Shown in pieces: positions 1-6,761 of a stretch of 8,232 nucleotides of DNA. The position numbers and the translations under genes are program-made. The stretch spans positions 1 to 8,232 of the forward strand of contig CALWKL010000036.1 of assembly GCA_944381255.1 (NCBI GenBank), given 5' to 3'. The number at the start of each line of letters is the position of its first letter. Position 1 is the stretch's first letter. The DNA comes from an uncultured Clostridia bacterium (GTDB taxonomy: Bacteria > Bacillota > Clostridia > Christensenellales > UBA1242). The notes under the pieces are model-generated. The model did no database searches and was not told the origin of the DNA. It saw nothing but the letters and a program-made list of their open reading frames with translations.

Positions 1-717
1 GCTAGGTTTTGGCAAAAGGTCTATACCTAGAGCATCAATGGCACCTTGTACAGTAAGTGTGTCATGGCTAAAATATTTAGGCACTATCTCAAGAGCCTGC
101 TCTATAGTTAGATTTGATAGGCTCTTGTACACTGGTTCTGCCTCAGTACCTACATTATAAAAATCATCTACCAGAGCAGGATAACCCAAATCTTCTAATA
201 TTGTAGTCTGTGCAGTATCAAGCACCTCTGCTACAGTTACATGCTTATACATTTTAGGTAATACTTGTTGGACAAATTCATCTAAAGAATTAGCAATATC
301 TTGGATACGGATATCTTTGACTTTTACCTCACTACCACGGAAAGTTATAGTCTCATCATAGACTGCTGTTAGACTAATTTTTGTACCGGGAATAACTGAA
401 GGTATTTCCACTCCAAAATCATTCTTTAGTGTATCAATTGTTGCATTGACTAATTGGTCTTTTTTCTCTAATAGTTGCTTGACTGACATATCCTTTAGAT
501 TGCCTTCCAAAGGTATAGTTACCCCCACTATATTTTCTACCATGCGTACATTAAGATTGTAATAAATATACAAGCCTCCACCGATAAATACTACCAAGAG
601 GAGTACAAAAGAGAACATAAAGCCAGCAAAAAAAGTACCACAACCTCCACGCTTTTTTACTATCACCTTAGGTGCGGAAGGATCATTGGGAGTAAGAGAT
701 TTATCTTTTTTCGACAT
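1..717 (-). CDS. Single-pass membrane protein of unknown function (C-terminus beyond window)
   Basis: An open frame of 239 codons starts at ATG 717-715 and stays open to the left edge, so the C-terminus is missing. A GGAG ribosome site (727-730) lies 9 bases upstream. Residues 1-23 are polar and basic (K/R-rich, ending KKRGG). Residues about 28-53 form one hydrophobic segment (core FVLLLVVFIGGGLYIYY), so the topology is probably a short cytoplasmic N-terminus, one membrane helix and an exported remainder. Cys26 is not in a convincing lipobox. The exported part has four short similar segments: MSVKQLLE (77-84), VTVAEVLD (160-167), LTIEQALE (203-210) and LTVQGAID (221-228). They suggest a repeated helical unit. 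No family was recognised and no enzymatic motif is visible. The gene has its own promoter (750-778) and is separated from polA by 204 bp, so it is probably a separate transcription unit. The coding call is firm; the function is unknown. Confidence 0.85.
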   Translation of the reverse strand, partial: MSKKDKSLTPNDPSAPKVIVKKRGGCGTFFAGFMFSFVLLLVVFIGGGLYIYYNLNVRMVENIVGVTIPLEGNLKDMSVKQLLEKKDQLVNATIDTLKNDFGVEIPSVIPGTKISLTAVYDETITFRGSEVKVKDIRIQDIANSLDEFVQQVLPKMYKHVTVAEVLDTAQTTILEDLGYPALVDDFYNVGTEAEPVYKSLSNLTIEQALEIVPKYFSHDTLTVQGAIDALGIDLLPKPS

Positions 718-723
718 TCGCAA

Positions 724-731
724 CATCTCCT
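724..731 (-). promoter_or_regulatory. Ribosome binding site of the membrane-protein gene
   Basis: Reads AGGAGATG on the minus strand. The GGAG core is 9 bases from ATG 717 and supports that start. Confidence 0.75.
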
Positions 732-749
732 ATTTTTTACTCTGATTTA

Positions 750-778
750 ATTATATTTAATTAATACCAAAAAAGCAA
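750..778 (-). promoter_or_regulatory. Sigma-A-type promoter for the membrane-protein gene
   Basis: On the minus strand TTGCTT (773-778) is followed by exactly 17 bases and then a perfect TATAAT (750-755). The -10 lies about 33 bases upstream of the start codon, leaving a short leader that contains the ribosome site. The -35 matches TTGACA only in its TTG. It sits in a block, AGTTGCTTTTTT, that also occurs at the same spacing in the recF promoter. Confidence 0.6.
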
Positions 779-921
779 CTAATTAAAAATTAATTTTAAA
801 TATTTTTTAATTATTTTTTTTATATTTTCTGTAATTATTTTTTTACAAAATTATATTAATTAAAAAAATACTACTTTTATTATGTGTAAAAAATAAAATT
901 TGTTACATTCAAAGACAGATT

Positions 922-3441
922 TTATACATCGTACCACGAATCACCGACTTCGATATCGACAATTAAAGGAACATTTAATTTTATTACATTTTCCATTTTA
1001 TCTTTTAGGATTGATTTTACTTTTTCTACTTCATTTTCAGGAGTATCAAGTATGAGTTCGTCATGAATTTGTAGTACAATTTTTGCCTTTAGATTACAAC
1101 GATTTAATTCTTGGAATACTGCTAGCATTGCCAGTTTTATAATATCACTAGCCGAGCCTTGCAGAGGCATATTCATAGCAGCACGGTCGGTAAACCTAGA
1201 ATTTTTTGTGCTACCGCTTATATCAAAATTGCGTATTCGCCCCAAAAGAGTAGTTACCTTACCAGTCTTTTTGTATTCTTCTACACTGCTATCCAAAAAT
1301 TTCTTTATTGTAGGATAGGTTAAAAAATATTTATCTATATAGTCTTTTGCTTTGCCTGCAGATATTCCTAAGTTTTGTGCTAAGCCATATGGAGAAATAC
1401 CATAAATTATTCCAAAATTTACGGCTTTTGCACTACGGCGCATACTTGGTGTAACACTTTCTATCGGCACTCCAAATATCTGGCTAGCAGTAATAGTATG
1501 GATATCATTGTCATGTAAGTACGCATTTACCAAAACACTATCCTTAGAATAATGTGCGAGCAATCGTAATTCTATTTGACTATAATCTGCACTTATAAGT
1601 TTGCACCCCTCACTCGCTACAAACATTTTGCGTAATTCCTTGCCTTCCTCTGTGCGTACTGGAATATTTTGTAAATTCGGTTCATTACTACTTAGCCTTC
1701 CAGTTACAGTGGAGGTTTGATTGAATTGCGTATGGATTTTACCATCTTCCTTAATATAATTACGCATACCTTCAATGTATGTGCTATATAGTTTGGTAAT
1801 GGTCCTAAATCTAATAAGTTCTTCTATAATAGGGTGTTTGCCTCGAAGACTTTCTAATATATCTACATTTGTAGAATGTTTTTTATTTCTAGTATCATCT
1901 AATTTCAAGTTATCAAAAAGCACTACAGCTAGTTGCTTTGGACTATTTGGATTAAATTCTACTCCTGCCAAATCGCAAATTTTTTGTCTAATACCCTCTA
2001 TCTCTGCTCTATATTTAGGGGCAAGAGAATCTAAAACTCCAGTATTAATTCTTATACCGTTGCGCTCCATATCATATAGTACTCGCACGAGAGGTAATTC
2101 TAAATCAAAGTATAGACTATTTAAACCTAATTTTTGTATACCTTCTTCACACAGTGTCCAGCAAGTATACAAGCCAACTGCTAAGTGTTCTTTTGATAAT
2201 CCAAAATAATCTAGCATATGATTAGGGTCATCTTCTTTAATATTACTATTTATCAAATATGTGGCAAGTGGCACATCGAGAAGATTTGCTTGTAACTTTA
2301 TACCAATTTTATCTGCCAAGCGATATAATTTTTTGAGAGAATACAGTAGCACCGTTTTATCAAAATCTGCAAAAATGCTTTTTGCCTTCTCTATTACCAT
2401 TTCTTGACTTACTACAAATAGCTCGATAGTATAATTATCCTCTCTATCCCAAGCAAACTCGATTTTTTCGTCAGTAATTGACACAGCCACGGTATCACAT
2501 TTTTCATATTTTTTCAAGATTTCATCGAGTTGAGATAAGGTAATAATGGTATTTTTGCTTTCAATCTTGGGAGCGCTATTAGTAGTGCAAAATAATTCTG
2601 TGCGCCTAGTAAGGCTACGGAATTCATATTTATTACAAAATTCATATGCTTCCTTGTCCCAAGGGAAAACAGTTTTTAAATCTTCTAGTAAGACTGGTAT
2701 ATTCTCTTGACAGCGAATAGTTGCCAAATCATAACTCAAATAACATATATCACGACCAGACTCAAGTTTTTCACGCAATTTGCCAGTGATTTTATCTAAA
2801 TTGTTATATAGGTTATCAATATTTCCATAAGTCTTTAATAGCGTCATTGCAGTCTTCTCTCCAATGCCAGCTACACCTGGAATATTATCCGAGCTATCCC
2901 CCATGAGTGCTTTTAGGTCAATTATTTGACTTGGCACCAGCCCCCACTCTTGATTAAAAGTTTTTTCATTCATTACTGCGATTTCGCTAAGTCCTTTTTT
3001 GGTTAGCCAAACCTCAGTGAAGCTATTGATTAATTGTAGTGAATCTCTATCTCCTGTAACTACAATATTTTGTACATTCTCAAATTTTTTTGTCATGGTA
3101 CCGATAATATCATCGGCTTCTATCCCTGGTTGCTCTAAGATAGTAATTTTCATAGTTTTGAGCATATCTTTTAAAATCGGCATTTGTATTGCCAAATCTT
3201 CTGGCATACCCTTTCTAGTTGCTTTGTATTCGGCATACATATCATTACGAAAGGTATGGCGCCCCGCATCAAAAGCCACACACATATATTCTGGTTTGTT
3301 ATCTACAAACAATCTTGCCAAAATATTCGCAACTCCAAATACAGCATTGCAATTTATGCCCTCGGCATTGAATAATGGTGGCATGGCATAAAATGCTCTA
3401 TTTACCAGACTATTACCATCAATAATTACCAGTTTTTCCAT
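922..3441 (-). CDS. polA: DNA polymerase I (5' nuclease plus polymerase; proofreading site inactive)
   Basis: An 839-residue family A DNA polymerase, which fills gaps and removes RNA primers in lagging-strand maturation and excision repair. The N-terminal 5' nuclease (about 1-285) keeps its acidic metal ligands: Asp8, Asp58, the EADD at 108-111, GDRD at 130-133 and GDSSDNIPG from 181. The middle domain (about 295-440) has the fold remnant only. The Klenow exonuclease acids are replaced: the DTE position reads SIT near 321-323, and the NLKYD position reads SLKKL near 367-371. The polymerase domain (about 445-839) has TGRLSSNEPNLQNIP (from 580), motif A DYSQIELR (Asp619), motif B with Arg668, Lys672, Phe676 and Tyr680, and motif C QIHDE (Asp794). 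Phe676 is the usual residue that discriminates against dideoxynucleotides. Length is slightly below the roughly 880 of Bacillus enzymes. It starts at ATG with AAAGGAGA 6 bases upstream and lies 18 bp after the metallopeptidase-like gene, as the last gene of the recF operon. Confidence 0.98.
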   Translation of the reverse strand: MEKLVIIDGNSLVNRAFYAMPPLFNAEGINCNAVFGVANILARLFVDNKPEYMCVAFDAGRHTFRNDMYAEYKATRKGMPEDLAIQMPILKDMLKTMKITILEQPGIEADDIIGTMTKKFENVQNIVVTGDRDSLQLINSFTEVWLTKKGLSEIAVMNEKTFNQEWGLVPSQIIDLKALMGDSSDNIPGVAGIGEKTAMTLLKTYGNIDNLYNNLDKITGKLREKLESGRDICYLSYDLATIRCQENIPVLLEDLKTVFPWDKEAYEFCNKYEFRSLTRRTELFCTTNSAPKIESKNTIITLSQLDEILKKYEKCDTVAVSITDEKIEFAWDREDNYTIELFVVSQEMVIEKAKSIFADFDKTVLLYSLKKLYRLADKIGIKLQANLLDVPLATYLINSNIKEDDPNHMLDYFGLSKEHLAVGLYTCWTLCEEGIQKLGLNSLYFDLELPLVRVLYDMERNGIRINTGVLDSLAPKYRAEIEGIRQKICDLAGVEFNPNSPKQLAVVLFDNLKLDDTRNKKHSTNVDILESLRGKHPIIEELIRFRTITKLYSTYIEGMRNYIKEDGKIHTQFNQTSTVTGRLSSNEPNLQNIPVRTEEGKELRKMFVASEGCKLISADYSQIELRLLAHYSKDSVLVNAYLHDNDIHTITASQIFGVPIESVTPSMRRSAKAVNFGIIYGISPYGLAQNLGISAGKAKDYIDKYFLTYPTIKKFLDSSVEEYKKTGKVTTLLGRIRNFDISGSTKNSRFTDRAAMNMPLQGSASDIIKLAMLAVFQELNRCNLKAKIVLQIHDELILDTPENEVEKVKSILKDKMENVIKLNVPLIVDIEVGDSWYDV

Positions 3442-3446
3442 AAATA

Positions 3447-3454
3447 TCTCCTTT
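3447..3454 (-). promoter_or_regulatory. Ribosome binding site of polA
   Basis: Reads AAAGGAGA on the minus strand within the 18-bp gap to the upstream gene. The spacing to ATG 3441 is about 6 bases, which confirms the polA start. Confidence 0.75.
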
Positions 3455-3459
3455 ACTAT

Positions 3460-4983
3460 TTAGCGCACCATGACTTCATCTTGATATATATCTTTTGAGC
3501 CAATATCAATTTCATTACTCACTGTTATTATATTTTTTTGTTCATTTTGTAATTGTTCAATTTGCTCTTCTGTAGTATTGCCCAAAGTTTTATCTATTTT
3601 CTCATCTTGCTCTATTTGTTGTAAGTCTTTTTCTACTTCTTGAGTTTGAATATCTTGCTCAGGTTCTGCTATTTGTTGATTATCAAATTCTTGACTTTGA
3701 TTAAATTGTTGTGGCCAGTTTTTAAAACAAAATTCGCCCACTTTTGTTGCCATCAAATATTCTTCTTGTATTGTTGTCGCTACGAAATCGCTAATATATT
3801 GCAACACGTTATTAGGGTCTATAGCTTCCTTATGATAAAACTCGAATCTCTCCAAATCATAACTACTCATTTTGTCCTCTAGCAAGGCACCATTTAGACA
3901 ACTTTCGCATAAGCCTATACACTTACCGTACTTATCCAAAATTTTATCTATCTTTTGTTCAGTAAACATAGACTGAGTCCTAGGATTGTAAGCATTACCT
4001 GATATATATTCCATCAATTCGCAAAAAGCGCCTTTAAAAATTTGAGTAGCTTCCAAAAGGTCAGCGTCTTTAGATTTTTCGCCTAAACTTTGCTTTGTGA
4101 GTTCGTCATTACTTACCGAATTCCACATTCCAGCAAGACAAATAGGCATAAAATACCCACTGCTAAGTACAAACTGATGCTTTAGAGTATCCTTATCTAG
4201 CGATTTATACAAAGGATTATCACTAAAGAGTGCCTCATTATAAGCACACTCTGTAGCTACATTTTCTGCCACGCCCTCATTTAGATACTGTAGTCCTACA
4301 CTTTGCCAAAGCATTCCACCACGCTTGCCATCTTTTTTTATTTCATAACCATATACTGGGTCTACACCTATAAAGAATATTTTCTGTTTTGCATCAGTAT
4401 TAGATTGCGAAGATTTACCAAAATCAGTAGCATTTTGGCTAGTTACCACGCTAGTATATTTTGATAGACTATGCACAAACTCGTGATATATAGTCTTGTG
4501 CAATCTAATTAAATCATTAGCAGAACTAGTACGTATATTCCTATATAGAGTTACTCGTTCTTCTGGAGTAACCTGTCTAGTTTTTTTACGAGTTACTTCA
4601 TCAAAAGTTTTATATCTTCTGCTAGATAAATTAGCAATATGGGAATTAAAAAATTTATACCTAGCAAGAGCCTGCTCTTTTAATATTTCATTATTTTCGG
4701 TTATATATGGGTTTAGCATTTGAGTGAATAGGGTAATCTTACTCGTTTGACCTTTATTAGTTATTCTAGGCTCAGTAAGTGCTCGACTACCAAACTTAGA
4801 TGCTTTTAACTTACTATCTATACTCAAATGTACATTTTTAAAGCGTTCAAAAAGTTCTGGTTTTTCATCTAAATTTCGCATATATTCATAAACTATTGTA
4901 GCCTGCTCAGCATATATTCCAAAAGCTTTACGCATCAATTTAGGATTTGCCAAAAATTTCTTTTCTTTACTTGTTAATTCCAT
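3460..4983 (-). CDS. Putative zinc metallopeptidase-like protein between recF and polA
   Basis: A 507-residue protein that I cannot assign to a named family. It carries HEFVH at residues 167-171, inside RLHKTIYHEFVHSLSKY, and about 65 residues later YLNEGVAENVA (233-243; Glu236 and Glu240). HExxH followed by NEGxxE is the gluzincin-type arrangement, with two His ligands, a catalytic Glu168 and a Glu as third zinc ligand. A zinc-dependent peptidase or peptidase-derived protein is therefore inferred. There is no signal peptide or membrane helix, so it is probably cytoplasmic. Residues 1-110 are charged and helical in look, and 250-420 are helical with several Cys (355, 359, 362). The tail from about 425 is rich in Gln and Glu and probably disordered or coiled. 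It starts 16 bp after recF and ends 18 bp before polA. The ribosome site (GGGGTAAG) is weak, so coupling to recF translation is possible. A role in DNA repair is inferred from position only. Confidence 0.9.
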   Translation of the reverse strand: MELTSKEKKFLANPKLMRKAFGIYAEQATIVYEYMRNLDEKPELFERFKNVHLSIDSKLKASKFGSRALTEPRITNKGQTSKITLFTQMLNPYITENNEILKEQALARYKFFNSHIANLSSRRYKTFDEVTRKKTRQVTPEERVTLYRNIRTSSANDLIRLHKTIYHEFVHSLSKYTSVVTSQNATDFGKSSQSNTDAKQKIFFIGVDPVYGYEIKKDGKRGGMLWQSVGLQYLNEGVAENVATECAYNEALFSDNPLYKSLDKDTLKHQFVLSSGYFMPICLAGMWNSVSNDELTKQSLGEKSKDADLLEATQIFKGAFCELMEYISGNAYNPRTQSMFTEQKIDKILDKYGKCIGLCESCLNGALLEDKMSSYDLERFEFYHKEAIDPNNVLQYISDFVATTIQEEYLMATKVGEFCFKNWPQQFNQSQEFDNQQIAEPEQDIQTQEVEKDLQQIEQDEKIDKTLGNTTEEQIEQLQNEQKNIITVSNEIDIGSKDIYQDEVMVR

Positions 4984-4999
4984 TTTAACTTACCCCACA

Positions 5000-6475
5000 C
5001 TATTTTTTACTATTCTTAGCACCTCTAGTAGTCTTTTTGATAGCTTTTGTATCATCATTCCAAGGGTCGTACATATTTTCCTCTATTTCCGCTTCCAAAT
5101 CAGCATCATCTAATATGCTATCCAATTCTTCTTGGTTAAAATGCAAAGTTGCTATACTATCCGTTTTTAAAATATCTTGGTTAGTTATTTTATTTTCCAC
5201 AGGTTCGAGCCACTCTTGCTCTTGATAATATCCATCAGCCATTTCATTTATTTTCTTTGCAAATTCGTAAGCACGAGCATTCAATTCGCCTTGGTAAGTA
5301 AATCTTTTTGGGTCAATTTCCATTTTTTCAACATTACCTGACTCCACCCTATACCAAGTGTCTGGCACAGGGTTTTCGTACGACCATTCAGTACAGGTAA
5401 TAATAGTATCAAAATGTTTACAATACTCCATCAATTTCCTTCTACGGTCGAAGTCTAACTCAGACAACACATCATCAAGCAGTAGTATTGGTTTTTCTCC
5501 ATAGTACTTATGATATATGAACACTTCAGCAATCTTTAGTGCCAAAGTTACGGTACGCTGTTGACCTAAACTTCCTTCAGTACGCAAAGATATGTACTCA
5601 CGCTCCTCAGTATCTTTGCCACCATTCTTTTTATCTGCATTTTTTAGATACACTAGTTTTATATCAAAGTCATCTAAGTGAGGCCCTACCGAACTAGAAT
5701 GGGTAAGTAAATCTCTAGTATAATTTTGACGAACCTTTTTGTTATACTCCTCTGTCAGACTTACTATATTTATCTGCTCCAATCTATCGCAAAAACTTTT
5801 GTAAGTTATTTTTATTGTCTCCGTATTATCGGTAAGTATTCTCATTACAGTATCTGCAATACGCTGTAAAGTGCGTAAAAAAGTATGTCGCCTAAGCATA
5901 ATCCTTAGACTGTACATTACAATTTGGGTATCCCAAGGCTCTAGAGAAGTTTCATACACACTATCTAATTTTATTCCGCGAAGCAAAGCATTGCGTTGCT
6001 TAATACAATTTTGTAAGTTTCGCAAGTCATTCATATAGCTACGACTAACTTGACAATTGATTATATCCAAAAATCTTCTACGGTACTGTGGTCCTCCCCT
6101 CACAATGTCTATTTCATCTGGACTAAAATAAACACAAGCAAAATTGCCTACTATGTCGCTTACCTTTTCGCTAGGTACATTATCTAGTATTACAGCTTTT
6201 CCCTTGGTAGTACTAATTGACACACCTACATTTCGGGTAATTCCACCCCGTTTATACATAAGTTTAACTTGGCATGAATTTTTACCCTTTTTTATTAACA
6301 ATCCATCTTGACGAGTGCGAGGGCTTCGCCCAATACTACACATATACAAAGCTTCCAAAATATTTGTTTTACCAGCGCCGTTTGGACCGGAGATTACAGT
6401 CAGGCCAGATTCAAACCCAATCTCTAGTTCATCGAAATTTCTAAACGATTTTAGTATAAGTTTTTCTGCCTGCAT
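5000..6475 (-). CDS. recF: DNA replication and repair protein RecF with C-terminal extension
   Basis: An SMC/ABC-like ATPase that loads RecA at single-strand gaps with RecO and RecR. From ATG 6475 the protein is 491 residues. Walker A is GPNGAGKT (30-37), and the RecF hallmark FSPDEIDIVRGG followed by RRRFLD spans about 117-136. The ABC signature is GSLGQQRT (301-308) and Walker B is ILLLDDVLSELD (330-341). All catalytic parts are intact. RecF is usually 360-375 residues. This one continues about 104 residues past the normal end (near 387), with aromatic and acidic stretches (EELDSILDDADLEAEIEE) and a basic KKTTRGAKNSKK end. A longer GTG start at 6487 is possible, but ATG 6475 has GGAGAT 6 bases upstream and gives the usual short RecF N-terminus (MQAEKLILKSFRNF). 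It is the first gene of a likely recF-metallopeptidase-polA operon and is divergent from yyaC. No gyrB follows it, unlike many Firmicutes. Confidence 0.96.
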   Translation of the reverse strand: MQAEKLILKSFRNFDELEIGFESGLTVISGPNGAGKTNILEALYMCSIGRSPRTRQDGLLIKKGKNSCQVKLMYKRGGITRNVGVSISTTKGKAVILDNVPSEKVSDIVGNFACVYFSPDEIDIVRGGPQYRRRFLDIINCQVSRSYMNDLRNLQNCIKQRNALLRGIKLDSVYETSLEPWDTQIVMYSLRIMLRRHTFLRTLQRIADTVMRILTDNTETIKITYKSFCDRLEQINIVSLTEEYNKKVRQNYTRDLLTHSSSVGPHLDDFDIKLVYLKNADKKNGGKDTEEREYISLRTEGSLGQQRTVTLALKIAEVFIYHKYYGEKPILLLDDVLSELDFDRRRKLMEYCKHFDTIITCTEWSYENPVPDTWYRVESGNVEKMEIDPKRFTYQGELNARAYEFAKKINEMADGYYQEQEWLEPVENKITNQDILKTDSIATLHFNQEELDSILDDADLEAEIEENMYDPWNDDTKAIKKTTRGAKNSKK

Positions 6476-6479
6476 ATCT

Positions 6480-6485
6480 ATCTCC
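6480..6485 (-). promoter_or_regulatory. Ribosome binding site that decides the recF start
   Basis: Reads GGAGAT on the minus strand. The GGAG is 6 bases before ATG 6475. The upstream GTG at 6487 would overlap this site and has only GGAACACTTGGT ahead of it, so the ATG is preferred. Confidence 0.65.
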
Positions 6486-6491
6486 ACACCA

Positions 6492-6504
6492 AGTGTTCCA
6501 CACT
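6492..6504. repeat. Palindrome in the recF leader (AGTGT-TCC-ACACT)
   Basis: A perfect 5-bp inverted repeat with a 3-base centre lies between the recF -10 and the ribosome site, probably in the 5' leader. It contains TGTTCCACA (6494-6502), one base from the DnaA-box consensus TTWTNCACA. A second TCCACAC copy lies at 6483-6489. It may be an operator or a chance pattern. Confidence 0.35.
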
Positions 6505-6519
6505 CTATACTTTATCGCA

Positions 6520-6548
6520 ATTATACCAAACGCTTTGTAAAAAAGCAA
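6520..6548 (-). promoter_or_regulatory. Sigma-A-type promoter of the recF operon
   Basis: On the minus strand TTGCTT (6543-6548), 17 bases, then TATAAT (6520-6525), preceded by TGG to give an extended -10 (TGGTATAAT). The start codon lies about 45 bases downstream of the -10. No other promoter is needed for the two genes that follow because their gaps are 16 and 18 bp. Confidence 0.7.
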
Positions 6549-6550
6549 CT

Positions 6551-6750
6551 GTTTTTCTGTATAATTTTTAAAACATTTTTTCGAAAAATTTCGTTTAAAA
6601 TTACCTTAAAATTTAATTAAAAAAACCTAAAATAATATTAAAAAAATACAACAAAATTAAATAAAAAATATTAAAAAAATATTAAAAAATAATTTATCAT
6701 TTTGTTAGTAAGTTTAGATTTTTTTATATTGTTAATAATCTACCAAAAAA
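6551..6750. other. Extremely AT-rich divergent intergenic segment with phased A-tracts
   Basis: Only 23 of 200 bases are G or C, and only 4 of 85 in 6606-6690. AATATTAAAAAA recurs at 6634, 6667 and 6678, which are 33 and 11 bp apart, close to whole helical turns. This should give curved, easily melted DNA. It could serve the divergent promoters or act as an unwinding element. No gene is seen in it. Confidence 0.5.
6702..6730 (+). promoter_or_regulatory. Possible promoter of the yyaC-like gene
   Basis: TTGTTA (6702-6707), 17 bases, then TATATT (6725-6730), about 31 bases before the start codon. In such AT-rich DNA a chance match is likely. No sigma-F or sigma-G-type sequence was recognised. 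Confidence 0.3.
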
Positions 6751-6755
6751 AGGAG
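6751..6755 (+). promoter_or_regulatory. Ribosome binding site that decides the yyaC start
   Basis: AGGAG after an A-run, 6 bases before ATG 6762. It selects the 181-residue form over an in-frame TTG start at 6702. Confidence 0.75.
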
Positions 6756-6761
6756 TACTTT

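Larger units (their letters stand above)
718..921. other. AT-rich intergenic region between polA and the membrane-protein gene
   Basis: This 204-bp stretch contains the promoter and ribosome site of the left gene and otherwise long A and T runs. AT-only inverted repeats are present, for example AATTAAAAA (781-789) against TTTTTTAATT (803-812). No GC-containing stem followed by a T-run was found after the polA stop, so no polA terminator can be named with confidence. No small gene is apparent. Confidence 0.6.

Noticed and set aside
781..812. AT-only inverted repeat downstream of polA as a terminator
   Set aside because: No G or C pair in the stem and surrounded by many similar AT inverted repeats; also more than 100 bp after the stop.
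1775..2209. Open frame of 144 codons antisense to polA
   Set aside because: Lies wholly inside the polA polymerase domain; the translation is low-complexity and has no ribosome site. A shadow frame.
2999..3391. Open frame of 130 codons antisense to the polA 5' nuclease region
   Set aside because: Opposite strand of conserved nuclease motifs; no independent support. The smaller frame at 3184-3375 is the same case.
3640..3882. Short plus-strand frames antisense to the metallopeptidase-like gene (also 4496-4723)
   Set aside because: Contained in a better-supported gene with operon spacing; no start signals.
5193..5201. TTTTCCACA inside recF
   Set aside because: An isolated DnaA-box match in coding sequence; expected by chance at this AT content.
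6315..6620. Plus-strand frame overlapping recF start and promoter
   Set aside because: Covers the antisense of Walker A and runs into AT-rich intergenic DNA; not credible as a gene.
6702..6761. TTG start extending YyaC by 20 residues
   Set aside because: The extension falls in promoter-like DNA, while ATG 6762 has AGGAG at ideal spacing and matches the family N-terminus length.
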